A stretch of DNA of 64,000 nt from Plectrocnemia conspersa (taxonomy: Eukaryota > Arthropoda > Insecta > Trichoptera > Polycentropodidae). The stretch is taken from positions 310,001-374,000 of the forward strand of contig VTFK01000407.1 in the NCBI GenBank assembly GCA_009617715.1, given 5' to 3'. A program made the position numbers and the translations under genes. Position 1 is the stretch's first letter; each line of letters starts with the position of its first letter. Of the stretch, positions 23,201-29,063 are shown piece after piece. A model generated the notes under the pieces. That model did not search any database and had not been told where the DNA came from. It saw only the letters and a list, made by a program, of their open reading frames with translations.

Positions 23201-24960
23201 ATAATAAAAAAACGAGTCAAAATATTTTAATATATATAATAAAAAACGATAAAAACATCTCACCTAAATAATTTTTTCAAATCCGTATTACGATGATAAA
23301 CCAATGACATTTATTTACGCATTATTGCCAAATTTAATTTTTTTATAGTTCACTACTACTATATAGTTTCGAAATAAGTAATTATTTCAGTAATAATTAT
23401 AGAAATACAACACCAAATCACGCTTCAAACAGGTGTACACAAGTGTGTACGGTGGGTTAAACCAAAGAAAGCACTCTTAGCACAAGCAATTTTTTTTGTC
23501 TACTCTTGGTACATGGTTATAGTTATACAATATGAATTGAACGTCCACATCTCAAGAAACAGGAAATCTCTATTGCCAATTCTTTACTTCTTAAAAAACC
23601 TCTAAATCGTCTACATTTTCATCGGATGTTTCACTAGATGATTGTGCTTGTTTATTTATGATTGAAATTGATTTCTTTAAAAATTATAATTTGTTCCAAA
23701 TATTTTCGTTCCGGCAAAAATAACGGTTTTTCCGGTTTTCGGTTCAATTCCGGATCGAAGCCCTGTTATAAATGAGACGAATCACTGATGAATTATCTAA
23801 GTGTAACGCCTTCATAATAACAAAACTAAGTATATTTGGTACAAATAATTTTTAAGAGTAAATAAAAGATTTTGAAAAAAGTACTAACTTCATCTTTATC
23901 GTCTATCAACACTTGCTTGTTGGATAGAAACGCCTGTAGTGCTCCTAGATTATTCTCTTTGATGAGAGCCGACAGTGAACGGAAGCAGAGTGAAACCATC
24001 GATTCCGTGCGGTGCAAGCTCTGGAATATACAAAAAAAATCATGATTAATAACAAAAATAAAACATTATAAAAACAGACATAATGTACAAAACACACTGA
24101 TGCAACAGAAACACATTGTTAATTCGTAGGGTAGCGTATTTCAAAAGTAGCCAATACTCATACAATTCCATTTGTGAGTTGAGCTACGTTAATATATACA
24201 CATTTTCTTTGATATCGTACACTTTCTAAAAGGTTTTTTGTGTGAGACTCAAAAGCTGATAAGTCAGGCGCATGCATGTAAAATTTAGTGTGAAAGCTTT
24301 TTGAATAAGCAAAAAAAAAACACGACGGCGACCGGTCGAGTGCACATAACAACACTTCCGTTTTGTTGTATATAGCATTGTTAGGTATCTAGACTACAGC
24401 ATCGCCGGTTCCAGCTCCAGACTGACCGTGTTGGAGTGTCGCCGCAGACCGAAGGCACCCAAACCGTGGAAAGCGCTGCTCAGCTTCCTGGAAGCTGCAG
24501 ATTCCGAAGAAGGCGCTGTGATGGTGAGGGTCGGTATATGAAAATGAGGAGCCGATTGAGGTCCAGGATGACTGGTGCTACCGAACTCGGGTAGATGTAG
24601 ATGTAGAAACGAGGCACCTCTCCGCCTTGGTGTATTCAAAGGGCTCGTGTTCGAAGGTCCCACGCAGATACTGTTGCTCTTGACTCTCTTTCTCTTGGAC
24701 TCGAACTGTGGATCTTCCCTGTCTTCTAAGCTACTCTTATCAGATATAGGAATGTCTGATTCGGACGAATGCAAGCTAGGCGACGGCGTACTCGTCTTAG
24801 ATGTCTCTTCGGATAGGATCGAGAGCCTCTGCGATTCGTTGTGTTGGGCTGGTGCCACTTCGTCGAAATGGATTGGCGGTCGGGCGACATTCTTAGGCTT
24901 GTGTATGCTACCTATGAGCGCGGTGCACACGTGCATATGACTCTTTTTGTTTGACATCAT
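7017..24960 (-). CDS. Kidins220: Kidins220/ARMS: ankyrin-repeat, KAP P-loop NTPase membrane scaffold (26 coding exons)
   Basis: Kidins220 is a multipass membrane scaffold downstream of neurotrophin and ephrin receptors in animals. Splicing 24427-24960, 23889-24020, then the exons listed below to 7017-8230 gives an open frame of 1905 codons; the human protein is about 1770. Order: Ser-rich extension (1-178); about eleven ankyrin repeats (185-570); KAP NTPase with Walker [12 protein letters not shown] (K658) and Walker [11 protein letters not shown] (D962); four membrane segments (about 684-706, 712-733, 848-868, 880-899) placed between the Walker motifs as in the family; SAM-like segment (about 1360-1440); disordered tail ending ESSV, a PDZ ligand. 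Every junction is GT-AG and phase-consistent. The alternative start is Met186 in exon 2. Introns carry several dead transposons. Confidence 0.93.
8903..9146. mobile_element. Mariner-type MITE in the last Kidins220 intron
   Basis: Inverted ends GGTGAGTCAAATGAAAA (left, about 8907) and AAATTTTCATTTGGCACACC (right, reverse complement GGTGTGCCAAATGAAAATTT) lie inside TA dinucleotides at 8901-8902 and 9147-9148. An internal stretch CGAATGAAAGTTTAGTACGG recurs in diverged form at about 40575. TA flanks and these ends fit Tc1/mariner. Confidence 0.6.
9219..9550 (-). CDS. Kidins220: Alternative Kidins220 C-terminus by read-through of the exon 25 donor
   Basis: After the GTGAGA donor the frame stays open for 110 more codons and ends DSDERL with TGA at 9219-9221. 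Composition and codon use look coding (few AT-rich codons, Pro-rich start, then acidic/basic mix), unlike the AT-rich intron beyond. The read-through protein would have about 1611 residues and no PDZ ligand. It could instead be a coding-like intron remnant. Confidence 0.5.
9551..9647 (-). CDS. Kidins220: Kidins220 coding exon 25 (short, spliced form)
   Basis: Acceptor [31 protein letters not shown] resembles the 'LNFSFEELNTLGLDEG' helix of vertebrates. A strong donor CCAG|GTGAGA at 9550 in phase 1 joins to exon 26 at 8230 in frame. If this donor is not used, translation continues to the stop at 9219. Confidence 0.8.
9889..9974 (-). CDS. Kidins220: Kidins220 coding exon 24: charged linker
   Basis: Acceptor GAAATTTTAG, donor CAG|GTAAAT, phase 1 to 0. 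Lys/Glu-rich ([18 protein letters not shown]). Found by phase continuity. Confidence 0.82.
10039..10141 (-). CDS. Kidins220: Kidins220 coding exon 23: SAM-like segment end
   Basis: Acceptor TATGTTTTAAG, donor CAAG|GTTTGC, phase 0 to 1. [24 protein letters not shown] matches '[23 protein letters not shown]'. Confidence 0.92.
10215..10379 (-). CDS. Kidins220: Kidins220 coding exon 22: SAM-like segment
   Basis: Acceptor TTTCATTTCAG, donor GGA|GTAAGT; 55 codons. [16 protein letters not shown] and [20 protein letters not shown] match 'SMSVDAVCEKLKQIEG' and 'KKANINGRVLAQCNIDELKK'. Confidence 0.92.
10429..10660. other. GC-rich island in Kidins220 intron 22, unknown
   Basis: This stretch is clearly GC-richer than the flanking intron and is open on the minus strand for 75 codons, with segments such as [20 protein letters not shown] do not recognise it. 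It sits just upstream of exon 22 in the same intron as the LINE and may be a transposon piece. Confidence 0.3.
11180..12415 (-). pseudogene. 5'-truncated, frameshifted LINE (Jockey/CR1-like) reverse transcriptase in a Kidins220 intron
   Basis: Minus-strand pieces in the expected order: [18 protein letters not shown] and YLSNRRQFV, then GVPQGSDL (frameshifted), the RT catalytic box [12 protein letters not shown] at about 12095-12130, [35 protein letters not shown], and a C-terminal region ending near [17 protein letters not shown]. These are RT domains 4-7 plus the thumb of a non-LTR retrotransposon. Several frame breaks make it dead. A perfect 12-bp inverted repeat (11180-11191/11212-11223) sits at its 3' end. 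It lies in the same orientation as the host gene. Confidence 0.85.
12574..12697. repeat. Tandem repeat, 52-54-bp unit, about 2.3 copies
   Basis: TTAATATAAATTCTGACC recurs at 12574, 12626 and 12680, with TTATTCTGACC in between. It lies within the intron between exons 21 and 22, at the 5' side of the LINE relic. Confidence 0.8.
12849..12986 (-). CDS. Kidins220: Kidins220 coding exon 21: Pro-rich linker
   Basis: Acceptor AATTACTTCAG, donor AAC|GTAAGT; 46 codons. [20 protein letters not shown] and repeated MTP motifs, comparable to the proline-rich stretch after the KAP domain in vertebrates. The following 2.5-kb intron holds the LINE relic. Confidence 0.82.
13045..13151 (-). CDS. Kidins220: Kidins220 coding exon 20: linker
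   Basis: Acceptor ATTTTTATAG, donor CAG|GTATTT, phase 1 to 0. Low-complexity polar linker rich in Asn, Tyr and Gln, with no domain. Confidence 0.8.
13213..13391 (-). CDS. Kidins220: Kidins220 coding exon 19: end of KAP domain
   Basis: Acceptor CATTATATAG, donor AAAG|GTACGT, phase 2 to 1. [18 protein letters not shown] and [19 protein letters not shown] match the end of the KAP region. Confidence 0.93.
13455..13620 (-). CDS. Kidins220: Kidins220 coding exon 18: KAP domain
   Basis: Acceptor TTAAAATTCAG, donor AA|GTAAAT, phase 1 to 2. [19 protein letters not shown] is nearly identical to the vertebrate 'LASWINLTEQWPYRTSWLI'. Confidence 0.95.
13683..13762 (-). CDS. Kidins220: Kidins220 coding exon 17: KAP domain
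   Basis: Acceptor GAATTTTCAG, donor ACGG|GTAAGT, phase 2 to 1. [20 protein letters not shown] matches 'LLVTEDWFSDISPQTMRRL'. At 80 nt it is too short for ORF detection. Confidence 0.92.
13820..13998 (-). CDS. Kidins220: Kidins220 coding exon 16: KAP-internal Ser-rich insert
   Basis: Acceptor TTATCTAAG, donor AG|GTAAGT. A basic Ser-rich linker ([22 protein letters not shown]) in the place of the vertebrate 'RRVSQNSLGEMTKLGS' linker, a likely phosphorylated loop. Confidence 0.88.
14062..14256 (-). CDS. Kidins220: Kidins220 coding exon 15: KAP domain
   Basis: Acceptor TTATTATAG (a second AG four bases on would break the phase), donor TCT|GTAATT; 65 codons. [17 protein letters not shown] matches 'HDYMRNIVHLPVFLNSR'. 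Confidence 0.9.
14335..14514 (-). CDS. Kidins220: Kidins220 coding exon 14: Walker B
   Basis: Acceptor TTTTATTCAG, donor AAG|GTATGA; 60 codons. [20 protein letters not shown] is the Walker B strand; the family usually has DGLDACEQ, so Gly to Ala follows the Asp. [14 protein letters not shown] follows, equivalent to 'FIAIFASDPHIIIK'. Confidence 0.95.
14625..15400 (-). mobile_element. Pogo/Tigger-type transposon relic in Kidins220 intron 13
   Basis: The left end CAGGCGGCCCTCGACTTTCG follows TA and is of the pogo/Tigger type; a nearby inverted copy (AAAAGTCGAGGG, about 14688) makes a subterminal hairpin. On the minus strand [14 protein letters not shown] (about 15006-15050) carries the first catalytic Asp of the DDE domain, and [16 protein letters not shown] / [14 protein letters not shown] follows at 14824-15009 as the transposase C-terminal part. 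Most of the catalytic domain is deleted. The right end is not recognisable, so the end coordinate is approximate. Confidence 0.7.
15449..15650 (-). CDS. Kidins220: Kidins220 coding exon 13: membrane segment 4 and linker
   Basis: Acceptor ATGGTTTTAG, donor ATG|GTAAAT, phase 2 to 0. Hydrophobic [16 protein letters not shown], then [16 protein letters not shown], matching 'GFMKVLKCEVELMARM'. Confidence 0.9.
15719..15832 (-). CDS. Kidins220: Kidins220 coding exon 12: membrane segment 3
   Basis: Acceptor TAAATTTCAG, donor TC|GTGAGT, phase 2-2. Begins [10 protein letters not shown] and continues as one hydrophobic helix, like 'KKWKKTCCLPS' in vertebrates. No Met-initiated ORF marks this exon; it was found by frame continuity. 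Confidence 0.88.
16392..16559 (-). CDS. Kidins220: Kidins220 coding exon 11: KAP domain
   Basis: Acceptor TATTTCTCAG, donor AG|GTATGT, phase 2-2. RFHFTDQAK and [17 protein letters not shown] align with 'RFLFTDYNR' and 'MIATLSDACEREFG' of the family, ending [12 protein letters not shown]. Confidence 0.92.
16624..16761 (-). CDS. Kidins220: Kidins220 coding exon 10: KAP domain
   Basis: Acceptor ATTTTTGCAG, donor AG|GTATAT, phase 2-2. [18 protein letters not shown] and [10 protein letters not shown] align with the vertebrate 'NWAWVLSTRLA...KLMFVNPPEL' region. Confidence 0.9.
16822..17029 (-). CDS. Kidins220: Kidins220 coding exon 9: membrane segments 1 and 2
   Basis: Acceptor ATCTTTTAG, donor AA|GTGAGT, phase 1 to 2. 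Starts [12 protein letters not shown], then a Trp/Ala-rich hydrophobic segment and a second one ([20 protein letters not shown]). Paired membrane segments inserted after Walker A are typical of KAP NTPases. Confidence 0.93.
17388..17685 (-). CDS. Kidins220: Kidins220 coding exon 8: KAP domain start with Walker A
   Basis: Acceptor ATATTTTTAG, donor AGAG|GTATAT, phase 0 to 1. Contains [15 protein letters not shown], then [17 protein letters not shown] and the P-loop [17 protein letters not shown]. This exon is the strongest family identifier in the window. Confidence 0.97.
17752..18099 (-). CDS. Kidins220: Kidins220 coding exon 7: last ankyrin repeats
   Basis: Acceptor CTATTTCAG, donor AAA|GTGAAA; 116 codons in phase 0. 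Contains three to four units, among them [16 protein letters not shown] and [17 protein letters not shown], the final repeat before the KAP domain. Confidence 0.93.
18188..18560 (-). repeat. Interspersed repeat in Kidins220 intron 6, copy of the 5480-5725 family, with a (TA)n tract
   Basis: The right part reads GCTCAATCTGTGCCTAATTG, the reverse complement of a segment at about 5508-5528. A (TA)n tract at about 18330-18352 and the GC-rich palindromic piece GCACGGCCGGTGC are inside. Confidence 0.5.
18700..18857 (-). CDS. Kidins220: Kidins220 coding exon 6: ankyrin repeats
   Basis: Acceptor TTATTTACAG, donor CAG|GTTAGT, phase 1 to 0. Contains [18 protein letters not shown] and [16 protein letters not shown], matching the conserved 'DKDGNTALMIASKEGH' repeat. 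Confidence 0.92.
18931..19151 (-). CDS. Kidins220: Kidins220 coding exon 5: ankyrin repeats
   Basis: Acceptor TTCTTTTAG, donor CAAG|GTTTTT (weak +3 to +6), phase 2 to 1. Contains [16 protein letters not shown] and SWTALLQAT units. Confidence 0.9.
19219..19328 (-). CDS. Kidins220: Kidins220 coding exon 4: ankyrin repeat
   Basis: Acceptor ATAATAAAG, donor AAG|GTAGGA, ends in phase 2. [18 protein letters not shown] and the family-specific '[15 protein letters not shown]' turn, where vertebrate Kidins220 also has an atypical ankyrin start. Confidence 0.9.
19389..19586 (-). CDS. Kidins220: Kidins220 coding exon 3: ankyrin repeats
   Basis: Acceptor TTTTTTGTAG, donor ATG|GTAAAA; 66 codons. Two full ankyrin units with the signature [13 protein letters not shown] and [14 protein letters not shown]. 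The preceding intron is 4.3 kb and full of transposons. Confidence 0.92.
19849..20400. mobile_element. Possible pogo-like DNA transposon fragment
   Basis: The left edge ACAGTATATTCCGCTTAATC and the following GGACCACTG look like the pogo/Tigger class of termini. No matching right end or readable transposase was found. It lies within the 4.3-kb intron between exons 2 and 3. Confidence 0.3.
20403..21473. repeat. Foldback-like repeat family, copy 2, both borders visible
   Basis: Left border GGGGAGGGG..CCTCCCTTGAATTTGGCCAG with TGTCATTTAAT, right border as its inverted counterpart (CATTAAGAGACATGCATTTT, CTGGCCAAATTTAAGGGA), giving terminal inverted repeats of about 100 bp. Inside are TTTTCACTAGTGAA-type segments, the AAAGTTCTAAAACT palindrome in mutated form (about 21040-21085), and the GGATAGCTATTATAT block in reverse. 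About 1.07 kb, with no ORF. Confidence 0.75.
21690..21786 (-). pseudogene. LINE fragment, left part, same family as 11180-12415
   Basis: Sequence around CCAAATTATAGATCCCGATT at 11725 recurs here as TCAAATTAAAGATCCTGTTT, and the alignment resumes at 23766-23835 beyond a transposon insertion. Together the two pieces form a short LINE remnant. Confidence 0.6.
21787..23765. mobile_element. hAT-like element inserted in the LINE fragment
   Basis: The ends are CAGGGCGTTGAACC (left) and its inverted match GGATCGAAGCCCTG (right), with further inverted similarity through CGTTCTGGTTT / AACGAAAATA segments. It is flanked by a degenerate 8-bp duplication ATATAAAG (21779-21786) and TTATAAAT (23766-23773). 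The interior was occupied by a piggyBac-like element. Confidence 0.65.
22248..23456 (-). pseudogene. PiggyBac-like transposon relic nested in the hAT element
   Basis: Minus-strand pieces of a PGBD transposase: [17 protein letters not shown] and [16 protein letters not shown] (about 22800-22940), then [18 protein letters not shown] and [12 protein letters not shown] (about 22545-22680), with stops and frame shifts. GTGTACA-rich palindromic units lie at 22278-22306, 23083-23108 and 23430-23452; the last runs into GGTGGG-TTAA at 23451-23460, a piggyBac-type end with TTAA. The left end is not exact. Confidence 0.7.
23766..23835 (-). pseudogene. LINE fragment, right part
   Basis: Continuation of 21690-21786 after the hAT insertion: ACGAATCACTGATGAATTAT here corresponds to GCGAATAACTGACGGATCGT at about 11780. 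It ends about 50 bp before Kidins220 exon 2. Confidence 0.6.
23889..24020 (-). CDS. Kidins220: Kidins220 coding exon 2: first ankyrin unit
   Basis: Acceptor TATATTCCAG, donor GAA|GTTAGT; 44 codons, phase 0-0. Contains [18 protein letters not shown], the degenerate first helix pair that opens the ankyrin array in this family. An internal Met (MVSLCF) could serve as the start of a shorter isoform. Confidence 0.85.
24427..24960 (-). CDS. Kidins220: Kidins220 coding exon 1: start codon and Ser/Pro-rich N-terminal extension
   Basis: An in-frame TAG directly precedes the ATGATG at 24960, which fixes the start. 178 residues, disordered, with basic KRKRVK and RRRGAS clusters. The frame can run on to a stop at 24394, but a phase-0 donor ACG|GTCAGT at 24426 joins cleanly to exon 2. 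Vertebrate Kidins220 starts almost directly at the first ankyrin unit, so this is an extension. GTCAGT is an acceptable but non-optimal donor. Confidence 0.65.
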
Positions 24961-25092
24961 CTAGCTGCGGGACATCGTCGCTTCGACACCGGAATGGCTC
25001 AAGCACTGGCATCCACACAGCCGATCCAAGAATGTATTGCGGTCAAAAAATAAACTCCTACAAGTTTTTCTTAGCTAGCGATTAGCCGCAGT
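24961..25092 (-). other. Kidins220: Kidins220 5'UTR part of the first coding exon
   Basis: A strong acceptor with pyrimidine tract TACTTTTACTTCTTCTAG ends at 25093 on the minus strand. The exon from 25092 to the ATG is noncoding, with an in-frame stop next to the ATG. It would be joined to an upstream noncoding exon such as 33230-33413. Confidence 0.5.
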
Positions 25093-26694
25093 CTAGAAGA
25101 AGTAAAAGTATTGACATTTTCCGCGACCAATAACACTCCCTGCCAAATGGTATCTGGCAACCGAGATGAACGATCAGTATTATGGATATTATTTTTTTAT
25201 GAAAACACTCACAAATGTCGATAGTACAATTTTAGCCAATCTTAAGTGAGGCATTCTAAACGAGCTGACGGTAAAGACAAGATAAATCGATCTAGACTAG
25301 GTTTTATAAATGACTAAAAGCGATTAAGCAGCCAGATACCATATTGGCGTAATAGGTTTAGATAGAGAACGGTTCAAAAACTGGTCTACGCGATCTTGGA
25401 AATTGGTTCAAATTAGTCGCGGTCAGTTTTTAAAACGATTACAACCTCATTGTCACTGCACAAATATTAGTCATGATAATTTACATGAAGTTTTCAGTTA
25501 TCCTTCCACGAAACTATTAATTACGTTCACATGTGTGGTCCATGCCAAAACATAGTCAAGACTCATTAGATAATATAATAATATCGAAGATGCTCAAATT
25601 GTTTTTACGTGACCGTGAAATATTCAATTGATTGTTTTTTTAAATATATATAAAAACTTACAACTGTATAGCTATTACGATTTCGCATTGTCACTCTCTT
25701 GGAAATAGTCTCAATGGCATCCATGGCCAAGATCACTAACCTACCATCTGATTCAACAGTTGGAAAATAACTAAACTATGACCACTTCCTAACGACGCTA
25801 ATTAGAGCAATTTTAAGGAAATTGTTTTCCAGTTAATTTCCAAAAAATAGTATTTAAAAGCAGAATTTTACATCTTATTTGTCAACTCTAAAGTTGAAGT
25901 GTAAACATCGTGGACTATTTTGAAATTGCGACAATTTTCCGGATTTTCTTGTTTCGAATTATTCATAGAATAAATATATATTTAAAAGACTATAAAAAAT
26001 CAAATATAAACTCAACTTATGAAGATAAAAATCAAAAAGCTGTTGGCATCAAAATCACTTTTATGTCAGCTAAATAACTGAATAGCACGTTTTTATATTT
26101 AGTGAATAATAATTTAACTATAACATATTTTCCTATTAGTTTGTTCTTAATGGGTCATAAATAAATGCTGATGTCTCAAATATTCCGTCATACGCATGAA
26201 TGTATCATATTTAATTATTTTATTTATAGATGATTCACAAAATATAATAAAATAATACACAAAAATTCCGCAAGAATTAAATAGATTTCTGTATATAAAA
26301 GTGGGAAAAAAGTATTTTATTTTAATTTTTACAATATTTTAATATATATTATAAAACTATACTTTTTTCTCTAGTTTTTTATTATTTTAATTTCTATTTT
26401 GAATATTTTTTTACCACTTTTTTTAACTTTTTCTTTAAAATAATTCAAAAAAAATTTAAAATAAATAAAAAAAATATATTTATTTGTATTGAAAAAAAAA
26501 AATTTTGTATACAAATAAATAGAAATAACATTAATATCAAAATATAAATTTATTATCATGATATTTACAATTTTTTTTACAAAAACTACAACAAAAGTAG
26601 ATTGAATCTCGTAACAGAATACAAATTATATAAAATGCTAAATACTAAAAAGGAAATATATAATTGCACTTTAGATTAAATTGTTTCCACTATA
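25093..26694. other. AT-rich stretch, probable first Kidins220 intron
   Basis: No supportable ORF. 26370-26560 consists almost entirely of A and T runs. Nothing else recognised. Confidence 0.4.
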
Positions 26695-27365
26695 AATTTG
26701 ATACGGTTAATTAGTTTAGGTTAGGTTTTGGTTTGAACATAATTTTTTATTTACATCGGACGTATAAATGTTACAGCGAATGTGTATTTTTTGATAAAGA
26801 TATATTTTCACCAGTAGATAAATATTTTATAGCGAAAATATAATTTAACTAATATACGCTAATATGCTGCTTTAAAATGTCTATGAAACTCAATTTGACA
26901 GTTGCGAAACGTTTATTTGCTGTTCAAACCCAAACCTAACCTAATGAAAGTTCTAAAACTAATTATAGTTTTAGAACTTTCATTAGGTCAAGTCCAAAAT
27001 ACAAACTTAGCCAACTCATCTCTGAGAAGAAAATAAGCGGAAGTATAAGAACAGATAGACATCGCATCTCACATATTGCTCCACATTTTGTCTGTTTAAT
27101 TCAAATCGAATTTAGGTCAATATGAGAGCGCAAAAGCAATTATCACTTCTCAGAGGTCAAAAATTTACGTCAAAAGCAATAAAATCGTGTCGGCGCTCGT
27201 TACTGAGCGTTCCCATTGCGACGGCGACGGCACGATTTTATTGCTTTCGACGTGAATTTTTGACTTCTGAGAAGAGATAATTGGTTTTTGCGCTCTCCTA
27301 TTGGGCAAAATTCGGTTTAGATGTGCTTTATTCGATTCCAACTCGTAATATTGTAATAAAAAGTC
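26695..27365. repeat. Foldback-like repeat family, copy 3, with a 220-bp hairpin
   Basis: Contains the perfect small palindrome AAAGTTCTAAAACTAATTAT/AGTTTTAGAACTTT (about 26945-26985) and, at about 27100-27318, two inverted arms carrying TCACTTCTCAGAGGTCAAAA / TTTTTGACTTCTGAGAAG and AATAAAATCGTGTCGGCG / GGCACGATTTTATT, meeting at GCGCTCGTTACTGAGCG. Confidence 0.75.
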
Positions 27366-27843
27366 TTAATATAGCGTTTTGGATTTGATTGCTTTTGACC
27401 TGGACTAGAATTTCACTATATGGCAACACTGAGCAGCAAAGAAAACACGTCAAATTATCAAGTAAAAATTAAAAACGACGAAATTGACCAGTTTGTTACA
27501 GCAAAATCAAGAAAAAAAAATCTATAATTTCTTATATAAATTTTACTATTTTTTAACTAAAATTCAATTAATTCACATTCATAATAAAATAAGTAAAAAA
27601 AAAATACTAGTTTAATTTAATCTCTAATCTCTGACAATGTGAAATATCAATTTCGCGACCTTTAGAAGTTTTGAAGCGTTAACATTAAACTCAAACGTCA
27701 TATATTACATAGCAGAGCGATCAATACAACATCCATAATCTTGTATATGTAATATAAAAAACTGTATATATTTATAATATGTTAATTTTATTTAAATACA
27801 CCCAAGTCTACTTTCCTTTTCTGTTTGTATTATAATATATCAA

Positions 27844-28127
27844 GGACGGAATAGCGTAGTCCGTAACATCTCAGACTAGTAACTCTGAGGTAGCGGGTTC
27901 GAGCCCCAGCAGCGGCACTCGATTTTTTATTTATAAAAAATGCGCTATTATAAAAAAAAATCAGCCCCAGCTATTGGTTATAAATTATATTATACATAAT
28001 AATTTATAATTATTAATATAGATGTCACCGAGTGGTTAATACTTACTTGTAGGTATTCATTATATATAATTGACTTACTTAGCTGTTACAGATTTATCCC
28101 GTTGTAACACATTGGGCTTACGCATTT
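27844..28127 (+). mobile_element. tRNA-derived SINE, copy 1
   Basis: The head GGACGGAATAGCGTAGTCCG with a Pol III A-box-like segment and the B-box GGGTTCGAGCCCC (27895-27907) is tRNA-like, including the stem CTCAG..CTGAG. The anticodon loop is too long for a working tRNA. The body runs to GTAACACATTGGGCTTACGC and an A-rich tail. Further copies: 55743-56031 (-), 47697-47928 (-), and a 3' piece at 36370-36460 (-). Confidence 0.85.
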
Positions 28128-28194
28128 AATAAAATAAAAATAAGAAATCCTAAATAATTCCATTTTTATAAAATTAATTCAATAAATGCACATC

Positions 28195-28830
28195 ATGAAT
28201 CAAAATCAGCTTTTGAACAAAACGTGATATGAGAACCCCCAGAAGTACAGGTTGCTACAGACTTTTAAATACGAAAAAAATTACGAGACCCTAAAACTTT
28301 GGTTTAAACCATTAATTATTATGGCTAACATTTCTATGATCGTTCGTTACGTCTCAACAACATATTTGATCGAAACAAAGGCTCTTTATGGCCTTTGAGA
28401 AAAAATATGAGAAACCTCATAAATATATTTTCAAACTTCAATGACGTAAAAAAATGTTTTTCACGAGAATCCCGTAAAGGTAAAGTAGCATTTATATAGC
28501 CTTTGTCTTATACAAATAGCATAATTAAAAAAAAATCATAACTTTCTGTCACGTCTGAATGATATAATTCACATTAATAAATACGATTTATGAACCATAA
28601 AGAGCAAAAACACGAAACGAGAACTCCCATAAGTAGAGATCGCCACAGATTTTAGAAAAGATAAATGAGTTGTACAAGACCCCTCGTGAATTATGTATGT
28701 ATTAACTGAACAAATGCGCTTTAGGAATCAACCCTCGAGAAAAATCAGCAGTTTAATAAAACGCGATATGAGAACCCCCCATAAGTTAGTACTTACGTGT
28801 AATCAACTGTGATTCTGTCACGTCTGAACA
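28195..28830. repeat. Diverged tandem repeat
   Basis: GATATGAGAACCCCC-type motifs occur at about 28230, 28620 (ACGAGAACTCCC) and 28770, each followed by ATAAGTA/AGAAGTA text. TCTGTCACGTCTGAA recurs at about 28547 and 28815. Units are irregular in length. Confidence 0.5.
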
Positions 28831-28974
28831 ATATTATTGTCTAAAATTAAACGCACAGATAATAAATTATTTGGCATTATCATGTAAAATAGTTTTATTC
28901 TCATCCATTCAAATAAAGATACCGTAAAGCCACCATTTATTAAATAGATTGTCAACATGAAGAAATATACACGC

Positions 28975-29063
28975 CCCAGATTTACTATACGGCCTAATTG
29001 GTCGAAATAAACCCGTTCACCATTCGTCAAAGCCGCTGGCAGAATATTTATAAAATGTTTCAT
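28975..29063 (-). repeat. Repeat with short minus-strand frame, second copy at 32430-32480
   Basis: AATAAACCCGTTCACCAT occurs at about 29008 and 32451 within some 50 bp of clear similarity (ACTATACGGCCTAATTGGTC versus AGTATACGGCAAATTGGTCA). On the minus strand the first copy reads LTNGERVYFDQLGRIVN in an 81-codon ORF (28818-29063) that I do not recognise. Confidence 0.4.

Noticed and set aside
26371..26559. 62-codon minus-strand ORF
   Set aside because: It is an artefact of nearly pure A/T sequence (Ile, Phe, Asn, Lys, Tyr only).
27844..27920. Functional tRNA gene
   Set aside because: The B-box is good but the anticodon arm has an overlong loop, there is no proper acceptor stem, and two more dispersed copies share a long non-tRNA tail: a SINE.
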